Below, piece after piece: positions 45,417-58,932 of a stretch of 64,000 nucleotides of DNA; positions within the stretch are counted from its first letter, which is position 1; every line of letters starts with the position of its first letter. Both the position numbers and the translations under genes were made by a program. The notes under the pieces were generated by a model that saw only the letters and a program-made list of their open reading frames with translations, was not told the origin of the DNA and did not search any database. Source of the DNA: Spirometra erinaceieuropaei (lineage: Eukaryota; Platyhelminthes; Cestoda; Diphyllobothriidea; Diphyllobothriidae); NCBI GenBank assembly GCA_902702965.1, contig CACRXP010000162.1:715490-779489 (forward strand). Direction: 5' to 3'.

Positions 45417-46249
45417 AACCGAATATATTTTCTGTTGCGTGCCAAAAGTATCCTTCGTAAAAAATGACTACTTGTGTAGCATGTATTCTTTTCGCTGATT
45501 TTTAGTGTTCTTAAAAGAATGCAATTATGTCATGGAGTCTATGCATGAAAATAATTGTTCGTTTGCTTATTCGTTAAAAAGGACGTCTTCTTCCAATTTT
45601 GTACTCGAGGGAAGTGTATAATTCGGTTTAAGATAACGTTTCTAATCCCCGAAACATTTTGAGCCCCGGCCTGCCATTACGCTTGTATTCAGGGTTTCCA
45701 AACTGCAAGCAATATATTTTTCGCGTACAGAAAACCATATATTGTTCTACGGTATTAAGGGGAGACCCCATACGGTTCATAAAATATAGCAGTGGATTTG
45801 ACCCACACCGTTAACTTTACAAGCCACATTGGTAGATGCATTGACGTTGCGTTTTATGAACAGCCATTTCACGGTATTAAAACATCTCGCCACTAGAAAC
45901 CTCTTTAAAACCGACTTATACTCGATATTCCAGCATAAAGTTGAAAGAGGACGTATATTTCTACCAAATCGGTAGAGGAATAAATATGTATATGTATTTT
46001 TTATGAAATATAACTAAGTTTTTTAAGAGCATTGAAAATCAATAAGAAAACTTCATGCTGCTAAAGTAATCATTTTTTCGGATTGTCGTTTTTGTATGCA
46101 ACCGAAAATAAGTTCGTTTGAAAGCCGGCATCCTGGGGTAAGTGAAGTAATATAGAATCGTGCAGCATGAAGATTATCTTTACAACCCTACTCAATTGAT
46201 CTTTCCGAATCGAAAACGGTTGACATTTCAGGAGTTAGCCTACCTACTG
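45417..46249. mobile_element. Foldback element FB-B, left-truncated by the duplication edge
   Basis: It matches 27308-28151 and ends GGAGTTAGCCTACCTACTG followed by TA. The missing left arm defines the breakpoint. Confidence 0.8.
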
Positions 46250-46495
46250 TAAGTTTTCAGTGCCTGTCTCGGTTGCAATGCCACACGGAGCTTCTTGAAG
46301 GAAAGCTGCTCAAAGGAACGCTATGCGGAAGGAAATTTTCTTTTAAATAAAAGTTGCGACAGCGCTAAATTTGAAACCTCAGGCAGTGGCCGCCATTAAA
46401 AAGGGGAAAGATGTTGTTTGTCGACTAAATTTGCAGATATTTGGCTAGTTACCGTAAGTAGAGAAGGCACATCTGGGACTAAAAGCGCCGTAATA

Positions 46496-48740
46496 AGACT
46501 ATGCTTCATTTGGCTGTTTCTTTAGGTACAGCTTTTTGAGCTGTTTAAGTTTTTAGTCTGTTTCATGTCCCAGCGGAAGGAAAACATTCCGAGAGGAATT
46601 GTGCTGTACTTGCGGACGTGCGATTGATTTTAGAAGTAGAAATAATGAATGCGGTGATTATTCTTAGTAGCTTGCTTTATGCCATCAATTTTTTAAATTA
46701 TTTTATTGGTTGATTTGGTATGAAAGACCGAGAGGTATATCCGGTAGGCTTGGTGACTCCAGTCTTCTGCGTTGAAATAAACGGGAAATTAAAACTTCAA
46801 GTTTGCGATTAATCTCGAAATTTATACTTTTCCAAAAAGCACTATATTAAGAAAACTATCTCCACTTATATGCGCGGCCCAGGTGTCCTTCGTATTGCGG
46901 CAAATGTTTTAAGCGTTTCTAGCAAATCTTGACCTTATCATTCGAAAGTATAAGCATGTCAACATGGTATTGCAGACTTAGTCCATACAAGTAGCACAAG
47001 TAATTCAGTACACTTGTTTGCAAGCCGAAAAAAACTCAGTGACTTCAACAAGATCTAAACCCATAACAGCAAGGACAAGCTTTGAGTGTAGCCATCGTTC
47101 CAATTTTCTAAGCTATAAAATCCCAGTCGGTAAACTTGAGCTAGCTTTATCACATCTGAGTCAGGCTAAATACGAATTGGGATTCCTTAATGGCGTAACA
47201 AAAGAAGATGAGGAATTTGTTAGGAGAGGTTTTTTGGAGGTCTGGCGTTTTGAGAAGTGATTTTGACTACACATCTTCAGGAACGGGAGAGTCCAATGCA
47301 CAGCTGTGTCAAATCTGAGAGCGCTTTGCCTGATGCATAGGTTTATAATGCAAACTGTAATTTCGGATCAAAAATTCCGTTTAACTGTGACCTGCGACCC
47401 CGGCCGTCGTTGACCGCAGCGATAAGTAGCAGACGTGATTGTTTTATGTTTTCGCTGTCTTCAGTAAAAAATCCTTTTTATGGCGGTTGTCTGAATAGTT
47501 GGCGGGCATCCGCAATCCCTGCGCCTGCCTTTATGGATGATGACGTTTTTGCCTTACAGCTTCAACAGGGTCAAAATGGAAGACGTATACTATCTACAGT
47601 AGATGTGCTAACTCAAGAAACGTCAACAAAAATTTCGAAATGCGTTCTCGTTTCGAAAAGATTAATGAAGTAGAGTTGTAAAACTAATCATCACGTAGCA
47701 TAATTCTATGATGCTTCAGTTATCTCAGGCAGTCGGTTTTCGAATGAACTTATTTTGACTGCGGCAAGAACCAAACTCTGCAAAAAATGACTGCTTAAGT
47801 AGCATGCAATTTTCTCATTGATTTTCGATGCCCTTGAAAATGCAATTATATTTCGTAGAAAACATGCATTAAAATAGTAATTCTTTGACTAATTCGGTAG
47901 CAAATCAGGTCTTCCAATTTCATACTCAAAATAAGAATATAATTCGGTTTCAAAAAAAGTTTCTTATTGTGAGATTATTGAATACCATTAAATGGCCGTT
48001 CATAAAACGTCATGTATCTGCATTTAGGAATGTGACTTGCAAAGTTACCTATATGGCTCAAATTCATTGTTTAATTTTATGAACCCCATATAATCTCCAT
48101 TTAATACATCAGAGAATTGCAAGGAAAATATACGGCTACTAGTTTTGAGACCCTGAATGCAAGTGTTTCGGCAGGTTGGGTTCAAGTTTTTCGGGACTCA
48201 GAAGCGCTTTTTCAAGCCAAATTATACTCTTCTTTGAAGTATAAAATCGAAAGAAGAGGGGATTTTTTTACCGAATTCGTAAGAGAATGAATATTTTTAT
48301 GCATGTTTTTCATGAAATGTAATTACATTTTCAAGGGCATCGAAAATCAATGAGAAACTTGCCTGCCACTTATGCAGTCACGTTTTGCAGAGTATAGTTC
48401 TTTTACGCAGTCGCTGATAACTTCATTCGAAAGCCGACAGTCTGAGGTGATTGGATCATTATTGTGTCATGTCGCGTGATGAGTCTTACAACTCTTCCTG
48501 ATTAATCTTTTCGAAACGAGAAAAAATTTCGAAATAACGGTTGACATTTCATGCGTTAGCAAGCTATCAAGAATAACCGCCACATTCATTATTTCTACTT
48601 CTAAAATCAATCGCACGTCCGCAAGTTCAGCATAATTCCTCTCGGAATGTTTTTCTTCGCTTGAGACATGAATCAAACTAAAAACTTAAACAGCTCAAAA
48701 AGCTGTGCCTAGAGAAACAGCCAAATTAAGCATAGTCTGA
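46496..48740. mobile_element. Inverted-repeat structure with 179-bp arms and FB-B copy (B)
   Basis: It corresponds to 28398-30633. The FB-B element inside starts at 47597 (CAGTAGATGTGCTAACTC after TA) and ends near 48561. The 154-codon frame of copy A is interrupted here: only 87 codons remain open (47410-47673). Confidence 0.65.
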
Positions 48741-51380
48741 AGTTGTGCCGTAATGAGCGTACACTATCACCTCTTAGCTGCTACACACTAAACTCGCTAT
48801 TGGCGCAGGTTAACAGAACTGAGGCTTACCTAAATAAAGATTTAGTTATTACCCGTAAAGGCTTGAAACGTCAGACTTAAAATAAACATTGCTCTATTCT
48901 TCTGACATAAACACCACCACCTTTGCTTATGCTCCAGACCTTCAATATCGTCTTAAACACAGTAAGTTCTTCCGTTTCAGCAAATTTGCACTTACAACAG
49001 GCAAAAATATCCTGTGTCAGTGTCAGCGTCCATTATACATAAAAAACTAGATTTAATTCGTTGATTAGAAGCACTTAAAACCTGGAAATATGTGCATTAG
49101 GACTTTCTCGTAAAAACCTGGACAGAAATGCCAAAAAAGCTACAAAGATTTGAATGAATTACTGAATTGAACTAATATTTGCTTGTGAATCGGAACGCTT
49201 GAGATCGTATAATTTAAAACAGCACACAATAGCACAACACTTCCATTCAAATGACACATTTACTTGTTATGCCATTAGTTCATCTCTTAATAATTTCGGA
49301 AATACTGAGATTGCTAAACAGTCAAGGTACTAACGTTATTGACGGTGATTCTGGCATCATACAGCGGTTGAAACAGACATAACTTTGTCTGCAGTATTAA
49401 TATATTTTCAACAGTGAAGAGAGTTTTTCACTTTACTTTTTATCTTAACTGCGTTGCTCGGTAGAATCTTCGAATTTCCTACTACTGGAAAAAATCAAAA
49501 ACTTCGGTTATGCTGAAGAAAACTCTCCTTTATTTTGACAAAATGAGTAAATTCACACATAACTCCTAATCCATAATAGGAGCAATTCACCATTCCGCTT
49601 AAAATCCCCATAAAAAATTTACTCACAAACGCAAAAAGACCGTAGGGTTTACCAAAACATCAACTGGAATGGCTAAGAATTGCTACCAACAAAAATACGC
49701 AAGACAATAACGATTTTTTGGCCTCTGCATGTATTCAAGCCCTGATGAGTAGTGTCTCGAACACATCATCTCTGTTCAGTGAATAGTGCATCAAGCAGTC
49801 TGTCATTTACCGACGGATCGGAACCCTGTTGGTAGGGGCCAGGAATACCTATGGATCAGGAATTTTTTGCCGTAACACTGCCACGTGCGTGTGTTGTTGA
49901 CCGGAACTTCAGATCAAAACGTAGTGCTCATATTCGTCCCGCCGAATGTACTGTGGATACGCCAGAAAATGAAATACTGACTAAAATACAAAATGTGTTT
50001 GGTTCCAAAATATTATTTTTTAGGGTTGTAATATTAATTATCATGTCAAATAATGTTAAGAGAAACCACAGTCACGATAGGATGCCGACTTTTGATTAGG
50101 TTTTTTCAAATGTTTACTTGAACTACATTTTTGGGAAATTATCTGCTTAGGTTGCATGAGTTCTCGCATAAATTGTTGATACACTTATAAACGTAAACAT
50201 ATTTTGTATAAACATGCAAGAAACTATTCTTTATGTTACTCATTTGGTAGCCAATTACGTGTTCTTTAAAGGTTTTTCTTGAGAAACCATCTTCGCGGTT
50301 TCCGAACTAAAAACTTTATACATTTCATGCAAGAAATATCATAATTTCTATATGCAATTTTAAAGGGTGTGTATGGCTCATAAAGCTTTGCAGCGGATAA
50401 GGACCATATCGTCCACTTTGTAAGCATCATGTACTAGATAGGCTGATGTAATACTGCAAGATTGGACCGGTCTGAGAAAATTTCATAAATGAAAACATTT
50501 TAAAAGCCGAAGTTACTTTTTTAAAGCATGAAGTTTATAAAAAGCGTAATTTTCTATCAAATGAGTAAAAGAAAGGGTATTTTATGCATGCTTGCCACAT
50601 AATATACTTGGCTTGGTAAGGTCATCAAAACTCAGTAGTCACGTTCATGGCATAAGTAATGAAATATCTGCTAGAAATTTGAGAGGATAATATTGCATGC
50701 ATTTGCTACGGTCATTTTGTTTGTAGGACTTATTTGAGCACAAAAACGTTTTGCTAGAGAAAAATCTATTTCAGAGCTGTTATGCGGAGAGAAAGCGGGC
50801 CAGGGTTAAGAAAATTCGGACGTTTCCTGGTATCTGAGTAATTTCCCACGTTATTCAGTATCAAAGGTCAAAGCTTTATTCTTTGGGCGTTATGATATAA
50901 AAAATTAATATAAACAGGATAATTTTTAAGTAGATCCTATCTTGGAACGAAAATGGTATAAACATTCATAAAAACTATGTAGATTCCGGATTATTAGATC
51001 GCATCATTTTTGAAACCAAAGGGCGGCTTAATATTTAGAAATTGCATCTTACAACTACGAATATTTTGCCATAAAGTGCAATTATAAACTTGGTTGAGAG
51101 CAATTTGTTTTATCATACCAAAAATCATTAAAGGCAAACATAAATATATATATGTGTGTGCAACGATTTACCGTACTAACAACACAAGTATTAGCTAAAA
51201 GCCCAGACATATATATATATATTGAGACCACGCGACATGCTGCGACTTTTTAGTGTCACAGCGCTTCGATGTCGAGGCACTTCCTGTCCTCAGCGCATGT
51301 GAAAATTGGCTGCTGCCTGAGTAGTTAGCTTATATTTTTACTTTTGGTCAGGTTATTTTTTGGAGAATTAGTAATAATAG
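48741..51380. other. Body of copy B, mostly unrecognised
   Basis: It matches 30634-34440, with a single copy of the 1-kb unit and a degenerate foldback segment near 49985-50650. TA runs near 51206-51221. No gene is recognised. Confidence 0.4.
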
Positions 51381-51385
51381 AAAAA

Positions 51386-52560
51386 TGTCTACAATCAAGC
51401 AAGTGGACCGAAGTAAGCAAAACGATGGGTTTTTCATCATAAACCAAAAACCTGTTAATGTGTGTCACCTGAGGCTATTCAAGGGGAACGTCTGTCAGTG
51501 GTTTCTCCACATATAATTATAAAAAATGGTGAAAAAATTCAATCTCTGGCAGCAAAGTGCCATGCAAAGCCATTTTTGGTAAGAAAGATATTAAAGAACT
51601 TTTTGCTTGCTCAAGAAAAAATGATTACGGGTTTCCATTCTGGAAAAGCATTTACTTTTATGTTGGGGTCTTATTTTGAGACAAACCCCCGAAGTCGCCC
51701 CAGGCAGTCACATGGTGAAAGAACTTTCAACGAGACAAAATTGCACCAACACCAACTTTAAAAACTGTCGACGCCCGATGGTTTGGCGATCCATTGAATT
51801 TTGGAAGGATCAATCTGGTATTCAACAATAAAGACGATAAATAACAAGGTGTTTATTGACATCACAAGGGATGGAAGGGTTACAAAGACATTCATCGATG
51901 TAAAATTGACACTAATTCTGCATGATAATGTCCCTGTTTACCGTTCAACAGGCGTATGTTATTGCCGACAAAGAGAGAGGAGACCGGAATGGCTACTTCT
52001 GGCTTATTGGCCGTCTTTAGCCAGTCCTACCCAACTTCGAAGTGTGGACGCCCGAGGCTCGAAATTGCGACCTGTTAGTTAGAAGTCCACGCCTCTAATC
52101 ACTGGGCCACGAGTCCGTTGTCCTTTCGGTTTCGATCGGGAATATACAATGATATGGGGCGCTCACCGATCATTCTTACGTAGTTCATGAACACTCTCTC
52201 TAGCCCAACCAGTAACCGCACAGCGGCGCATGATATAGGCAGTATGTCATTACCGACAAAGACAAGGGAGACTTGAATGGCCATTTCTGGCCCATTAGCC
52301 GTCGTCAGCCAGTTATGTATATGCAATAGAGTATACGACCATAATCCAACATTTCAGACCACAGCCTCCCCAACTGTGGCCCTCGGACTATTGTTATACC
52401 CGCCAATAGTTCGGACCTGAATCCAGTCGAAACTATTTTGGCACTAATCAAAGGGAACTGGGATAGGGCAAGTAAACGTCTTCCAATGCAGCTAAAGTTG
52501 GATTTTGCGCCAAATAGTGAAAACGTCAGAGCACCATAGACAACAACTCTAAAAGCCAAA
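51386..52560 (+). pseudogene. Tc1-like transposase relic split by SINEs (copy B)
   Basis: The first part shows MSTIKQVDRSKQNDGFFIIN at 51386, then LAAKCHAKPFLVRKILKNFL, AFTFMLGSYFETNPRSRPRQ, VFIDITRDGRVTKTFIDV and LILHDNVPVYRSTGV (second-acid block). SINE sequence occupies 51959-52315. The protein resumes at about 52388 as IVIPANSSDLNPVETILALI and KGNWDRASKRLPMQLKLDFA, with the catalytic Glu (NPVE) kept. Frame breaks near 51530 and 51730 show it is inactive. The GRPR-like box and the HDN and DLNPVE blocks support the Tc1 assignment. Confidence 0.78.
51959..52315 (-). mobile_element. tRNA-like SINE tandem inside the transposase relic (B)
   Basis: The first unit (51959-52150) has the A-box region ACTCGTGGCCCAGTGATTAG and the B-box region CGCAATTTCGAGCC. 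Its hammerhead core is lost (CTAAAGA), but stem I still pairs as GACTGG/CCGGTC. The second unit (52151-52315) keeps CTGACGA and GAAA at 52266-52314 with a weakened stem I. Same position as in copy A, so an ancestral insertion. Confidence 0.85.
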
Positions 52561-55500
52561 GGACAATTAACGAGGTAGTAATATGTTGCATTTATTCTTG
52601 CTTTTCAGCATCTTGTCGTTATGAGACATTTTATTTCTCTGTTGGCACTTCTGATAGGTGATATGTAATTGGCCTGTCATAAAGGCGTTTGCTGACTTGG
52701 TGTTTTTTCGTAAAACAAATTACTTTCCATGTAATTAACAAAACTATGCAAACACAATTTTGCCTTTTTGAAGCTCGGTTGTTTTTTTAACGCAGTATGA
52801 CTTTCGTGGATTCGCGTGAGGGTTTTTGCCCTACAAGGATTTTTATTTGCAGTTCTTGATCTGTCATCAGGTCGGATAAGAACTAAATATAGCCATTTTT
52901 ATAGGCCGAGGTTTACGCACGTGATCAATAACGAATTCGTTTATGAAACGCATCCTAATTTAATCCCGTTATCTTGGTATTATGTCACACAACAATTAAT
53001 ATAACAGGCCTACTTAAGTATTAATTTCGAATTAAAAATACATTTCATGAGATAGGATAAAAAAATGGAAGTCACAATTATTTCAGGAAAGTAAGAAAGA
53101 CCGACATTTGGGAACGGTTTTGTGGCACAAAATGTAATAAAATAAAACTACCGAAATTGCTGGAATTGAATAGCAGTACTATGATGCAAAGATTGGTTTT
53201 GAGGTTTGGACACAAATAGACCAAATTTAATCAAATTTTCCATTTCGGCGTTCAAACTACCCCAACGGCAGATTGCTTTCCGACATTTTGCAGTACGATG
53301 TAGGCATAGCGAGCGCCCTGCAGTTTCTTTGAAGAAAACCAATTGTTCTTTAAAAACCATATGCGCCATGCGTAGCACGATCTAGAGAGCTGATATGCGT
53401 CAGTAGGTTTGAAGGTCTGCAAAAACAGTTCATTATCTTACTAAGGAATCTGTGGGGAGTAAGAGCTGCCGATACAATCAGGAGCGTAAGATAAAATAAA
53501 CTGCGGCTTAATGTAGCATAAACACTACTGCTAGACTTTAGTTAATGGTTTGCGTCTACGTAACTTTGAGAAACGTTACTGTTTTAGTGTTTTGAAAACT
53601 AGGTTATATATATATATTGTCTACCTTCCTTCTTCAAGGGCAACAAATGCATATCAGTTGATATTTTGCACTCTCTAAGAGTCGTTCTGATTCAAATATT
53701 ACTGATTACCTAAGGGAATCGCAATAAATTGCTAGTTTTCCAGTCTTCCAAAAAACAATAAAATGTCCAAATTTGTAATGAGCATGTTTCAACATTCCTG
53801 AACTAAAATTCTGTAGAAAAGGGCAGATCATGTGAACTTATCCAACTGGATTGTCCTTGAAAACGTTACATTAACCATCTTTTCTGAACCGAGTATAAAA
53901 GAAAGAGATAACTGTTTTTAATATAAATTATCCACTGGGATTTTTTTTCAAAATATCATGTGTATTTTTTCCGGCATAAGCCATCAAGAGAAATGCAGTA
54001 GAAACAGTACCTTTTCTTCAAAAGCTAGTCAAATGGATATCGTTTCTGAAGGTTGGGACTCAAAATGAAGGTTCGTTGCGATAAACAGTACAAAATAGAG
54101 CATTTTTGTCAGAACAACAAGACCTTGGCAAATTGTTCGCTACATAATACTACTGAAGTCAACTTGGTAATCGAGAATGAATCACGTAACACAGGAGAGA
54201 AGCCAAAACATTCTTAGAATTAAATGTTACAGACGACTATGGATTTTTGATGTTTTGACTAACCAACAGCCAAATTCGCTTTTCCTCATGGACAACAAAT
54301 AATTAAACAAACCATTCGTAAACTTGGATACAGTGATAATTTTTTACTGCATACAATGTTTATTGAAGCGATTTGGCATATGCTGACGTTAAATAAAATC
54401 CCAAAAACCTGGAGTAACTCATGCGTGGCTTTCGAAATGCCGAAAAATTTTCGCTGGAAAGGGTTTGCAGTGCCACATTTATTTAAATACGAGACCATGT
54501 TGTGTGTCGCATAACGGACCCTGCTTCACATCTTTATTAACCGGCAAGTGTAATGTACAAACCCATAAAAGCACACGAGTGACGTCCACCGCATATATAT
54601 CACCTTGATTTTTAGAAAGACCGCGGTCGCTGTTCCTTGAGTAAGTCTTACATCCCCCCTTTGGTCCAAATCAAGGCCATATGTGCCCTCATTTGTGGCC
54701 GCAGTGACTAGCGTTTCAGGCCCTGTTGGCCTGCTTTACCGACGGTGCACTTACTCTCTGAACCATTGTATCCCCTAATCATGTCATATTATGATGCCAG
54801 TAATTTCTCCGCCCATTAATACTTCAGAGCATCTGAAGCCGCCTAAACCACTTGCCATCCAAGCTCCTTCACAGCTCGCGGCAAGTTTGTCGATCGGAGA
54901 GAGCTGATAGAGGCTTTCCACCAACTAACTTTCTGGTAGTTTTTCTTCTGCTTTCTGTATTGTTGCATGTGACTGTATCCCTAAGAACACACCCGATTCT
55001 GACTACCTTATCGGGTTTATTTGTCTGACTGCAGAGTACTCATTTTCCCGAATTATATTCCTCAAATCCGATAAGCCTGATAGATTCACATTTCCAGTGC
55101 GCCATTCACTCTTCAGTTCATTTTATACTCACCCAGTTAACCTAACTGGAAATGCGTTGGAAATCCTGAGGAAGATGTCATTCAAACAACCCTCAAAGAA
55201 GCTGGCCAACCCAAAATGCACAAGTGGGCTTCTTTTATTCGTCTGAATATTTGTCATTCATAAAAAATTACATAGTTCAAGTATCTAGGTGCTGGAGTTT
55301 CTGTAAATCTTTCCTTGTTGTTGCATTTTTGACTTTGGTCAACATAAATTTACTCAAGAGCGCACTATGTTTTATGCTTAGATTCCTACTTCATAAGCTG
55401 TCTCTCAACTCGGAGATTTGTCGGGCCAACAGGTTGCTTGTTTGTCGCTAATGTTCGAACCCATTAGCAATCGTTATCAGAATGTACGTAGATAGCATGA

Positions 55501-56095
55501 TATATGCTTGGTATTGTTATATTTTTCCTAATCGATTTGAGTCGAAGAAAGCCCTTTATTAGAAGAACTTATTTTAGATACATTGTATTAAAGGAAAATA
55601 GGTCAAGCTTAAACAAAGTCTGGCACTTCCCTGTATTCAAGTAATTTCCTACAATATCGATGATTATAAGTCAAAACCTTTTGCTCTTGTGCCCTGTGCT
55701 ATAAAAGTACACTGTCAAAATTGGGAAAAACAATCAAAAAAATCCATTCTTAGACCGCAAAGTCTAATTTTACATTCTTTAAAATTGAGTGGGGTCAGAT
55801 GTGAAAAATCGAGTTTATTTCAAGAAACAAGGAGAGAGGTCAATTTTAAAAATTCTGCCTTACAAACTATTGACGTTTTACGTCGTACAACGCAGTAATA
55901 AACTTGTTCAGTAGCAACTCTCATTTCCTCTCTGAGAATTAGTAAACAAAAAACATATACAGGGTATCTGCGACATGCTGTCCTTTTTGTCCTGCCACGC
56001 AAGAACCGTATAAGATCTCCTAAAGTTTACTGATCATAGGCGTACACAGAAACTACGAATCGAAGGGGTGCTGCCTAAAACGAGGTTTAGTATTT
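52561..56095. other. Body of copy B, unrecognised
   Basis: It matches 37370-40830. I see no gene or RNA. Confidence 0.4.
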
Positions 56096-56830
56096 CTGAT
56101 ATCATGGCAATATCGAGAACCAAGCCGTATGAATCAACACAATGCAAAACATATCAGAAGACATTTAGATTCATTGCACGCAAAAGAATGACCCTTGTGT
56201 GTCCTCTGACAACTGTTCGCAGGAGACGTCTGGCCTACTCAGGAAAAATATGCAGCAGTTCGCGCTCAACAGAAAAAAGCTTTGAGAAAACCCTTTTAAT
56301 TGAACAAACTGAATAGATAAAGTTTTTACTTGTTCAGAAGTACGATGATCGCGGAGTTTTACTCTGGTGGAGCCTTTTCGTGATTAAGCGGCCCAGATGG
56401 TCATAGGTGGGGAAAACTCTTCACAAAGACGCACTGTATCGACAGCAATGTTCAAAAAATTTCGACGTCTGACAGCTTGACTGGAAATAAAATCTGGACG
56501 ATGATCAATCAGTTGATCAACGGCGGACACCATAAATGTTAAAGTAATTTTCGACCAAGCAAAGGATGCCGTCGATTTGAATGGCCTTCACAGGCGAATG
56601 AAAATTGTCACGTTTCAGGGTAGTTTTCCTGTACATCGTCAACAAAAAACGTGATTCTCTCCACCTGCGATCCTCGATGCACGTTTCTCCCTCCCACCAA
56701 CCCAGAATCCAATCCTACGAGGACATCTTTGCCCCAATCGAAATAAATTGGGAAAAGGTAACAAAACACCGCAGAGCATTAAAATCGGATTTTTATGCTT
56801 AACAATGGACTGCACCCCTCGACCGCGGAC
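56096..56830 (+). pseudogene. Tc1-like transposase relic 2 (copy B)
   Basis: The frame from 56068 reads ESTQCKTYQKTFRFIARKRM, then PLTTVRRRRLAYSGKICSSS and RSTEKSFEKTLLIEQTE, matching the Tc1 second helix-turn-helix (TVRRRL...GY.GR...KK). Further on, VTFQGSFPVHRQQ resembles the second-acid block. TNPESNPT followed by IFAPIEINWEKVTKH resembles SPDLNPIEN plus the downstream helix. Stops and shifts separate these pieces. The better-kept helix-turn-helix makes copy B the clearer guide to the family. Confidence 0.65.
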
Positions 56831-57607
56831 ACCTTAATAGTTTCCACGTATATCAGACTAAAACTATTTAACACGCAAAAAGACACTCCCCATTTGTTAT
56901 CGTCTCGTATAATTGTTTCGTATTGTCTTATTTTCCTTTCTGGCCATCCGTCATTACAAGCTCTTTTATAACTGACATCTCATAAATTCCCCTTATACTT
57001 GATAGTCTTTGATAAAATAAATTATTCCCCTCCAAAGAACAATAACCTTAAATACCAAGCGGTTGTTTCTCATGATGAATGGTCTTTTCTCTACCACAAT
57101 ACACGTTTGAGGATGAGAGTCGGCGGCTTGTGTTTTGTGCTTTGCTTGTCCGTGCACGCAGTAGATGGCGTAATTTGCGAAATGTGACTAACATTGAGAT
57201 GGTGGTTGGGGAGCACATGGGCTGTTGTTATATCTGCTTAATAAATTTATTTAAGACTTTAAATATTCCTTACTGATTAAGAATTTGTTTTAAGGCTAGT
57301 CTATTATGAAGGCGGTTTAAGCGAAAAACGTCTTTATATTAATCTTTTAACTATATAAATATAAATACATCTAGACTTCTCGAAATCTTAACTTAAGGCC
57401 GATTAATCATGGGTTTTCTGCTGTGAAGCGCTTAAAATGGCAACGATTCTCTAAACTGCTTGTAGTTGATATGCTTGGGGTCAACATCTCATTTATTATT
57501 GAAGATAACGCTTTACATAAACTTTTAACGCTTATGGATGATAAAAGCAGAGACAAGTTCAGGGAACAGTCAACAAGAGGAGCCACGCTTGATCAGCTGA
57601 AAGCTTT

Positions 57608-57650
57608 ATTCTACTGACGTTTCGGATTCAAACCTAAATCATAATCAGAG
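57608..57650 (-). ncRNA. Hammerhead-like motif, copy B version, broken core
   Basis: Counterpart of 42545-42590. The core reads CTGATTA, so the catalytic G8 is U, and the base of stem II is also changed. Confidence 0.4.
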
Positions 57651-58196
57651 GCCGAACCAGATAGGGGGCACTACAATGCAAGAATGTCGAACTACATACA
57701 GGATACAACCGTTAAGCTGATAGGTAACTATCAGAAGTCTCTTCGCCCATTCCACGGAGGTGGTTGCATCTTATGAGATAATGATCTGATTTCCCGTAAG
57801 CAATTCATTTAGTGTGAAATTTTATTGCACGCATGTGGTCTTTGAAAATTTGACTCAAGTGCACTAGCGATGGAAACATAGCTGAATCGCCAGATCCCAG
57901 CACATTAAATTATTCTGCATAGACAAAGTTTCAACTCGTAAAATGAAGGAGCGAGGTCACTGCGCCTGCTTATCCGACGCGAGTGTGAATTCAAAACTTC
58001 AGTCCAGACAGGATCTTGTTCAAACACTCGGATCGCCTTCTTACCGACTGTCTCTTGGGTCTAGCCTCTTTGTTTTTATGATCATTAGGCGCTTAACGTT
58101 TAAATTCAGCGTAATTCAAACAGGAGAGTTAGATGATGCGTCCATGAATATCAGATAAATACGAATACTTAGAATTGCAACCTCCAAAAATGAGGG

Positions 58197-58420
58197 GCGG
58201 ATTCAGTTCTATAGATCATCACGTTCAAATTGTTGCCATTGCAAACAGAAAACACTCTGGTAGGGGGCGCTCACCGATCGTTCATACGGAACTCACTCGT
58301 TCCGTTGTGCCTTATGGACTCTCTCTCGAGCCCAACCAGCAGCCGCACAGCGGCGCATGATATACAGGCAGAATAGCATTACCGACAAAGACAAGGGAGA
58401 CTGGAATGGCCATTTCTGGC
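58197..58420 (-). mobile_element. SINE insertion unique to copy B
   Basis: In copy A the target is intact: ATGAGGGGCAGAGTTATCTG near 43120. In copy B the same sequence is split after ATGAGGGGC and resumes AGAGTTGTCTG at about 58420. The insert is a SINE truncated in tRNA sense within stem II of the hammerhead (it starts GCCAGAAATGG). It includes the full 3' unit (AAGGCACAACGGAACGAGTG) and about 60 bp of non-SINE sequence at its 3' side. The 5' truncation fits target-primed insertion; the target duplication is at most a few bases. Confidence 0.85.
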
Positions 58421-58932
58421 AGAGTTGTCTGACAACAGTTCGTTTAAGTGCACTAAAAAGCAATGATATTAAATGAACATAAATCATAAACGCTACGTAA
58501 TGTCCTTTTGTGTCATGCCATTCGATGACGTTTTCAATGAAGTTTGACTTGCGGTTGATCATAAACAAATAGAAAAATGTTTATCGGCGGGCTGTCGCGT
58601 GAGCAGTAACAATGTCTCCTAACTCGGATTATCAGTGACAAAAACAAGGCAGACCAAAACGATTAATAAAAAAAGACAGTATGGCCGTTTTTACTAGCAC
58701 ACGCAAAAGTAAACATCGTATTCTGGGCACAACTAGAAATTAAGTGAAGGAGTGAATTTGGTCTCTATCTGAAAAACGCCATGACCACACATTGTTTGCG
58801 TTGCCAACCGATACCGGAACGGCCTTCTTCCATTAAACACCCGAGAAGGACACGTGCTTCTGTTCTGCATTGTTTATATACATAATCCTCAAGGCAGCTC
58901 AGGTTACCTTTTGTTGCTTGAGCGGGTCCTTA

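Larger units (their letters stand above)
45417..58932 (+). repeat. Large direct duplication, copy B
   Basis: 13.5 kb matching copy A (27308-43650) in order and orientation. The left edge falls inside the FB-B element, so copy B lacks the first about 135 bp of that element. Copy B lacks the local 1-kb tandem duplication and the R-family and second SINE family segment. It has its own SINE insertion near 58197-58420 and two short segments absent from A near 55972-56018 and 56064-56080. Confidence 0.93.

Noticed and set aside
52850..52890. CTGATGACAGATC hammerhead-like word on the minus strand of copy B
   Set aside because: No stem II can form before the A-rich part, GAAA is missing (AAGAAC), and copy A has a different sequence at the core.
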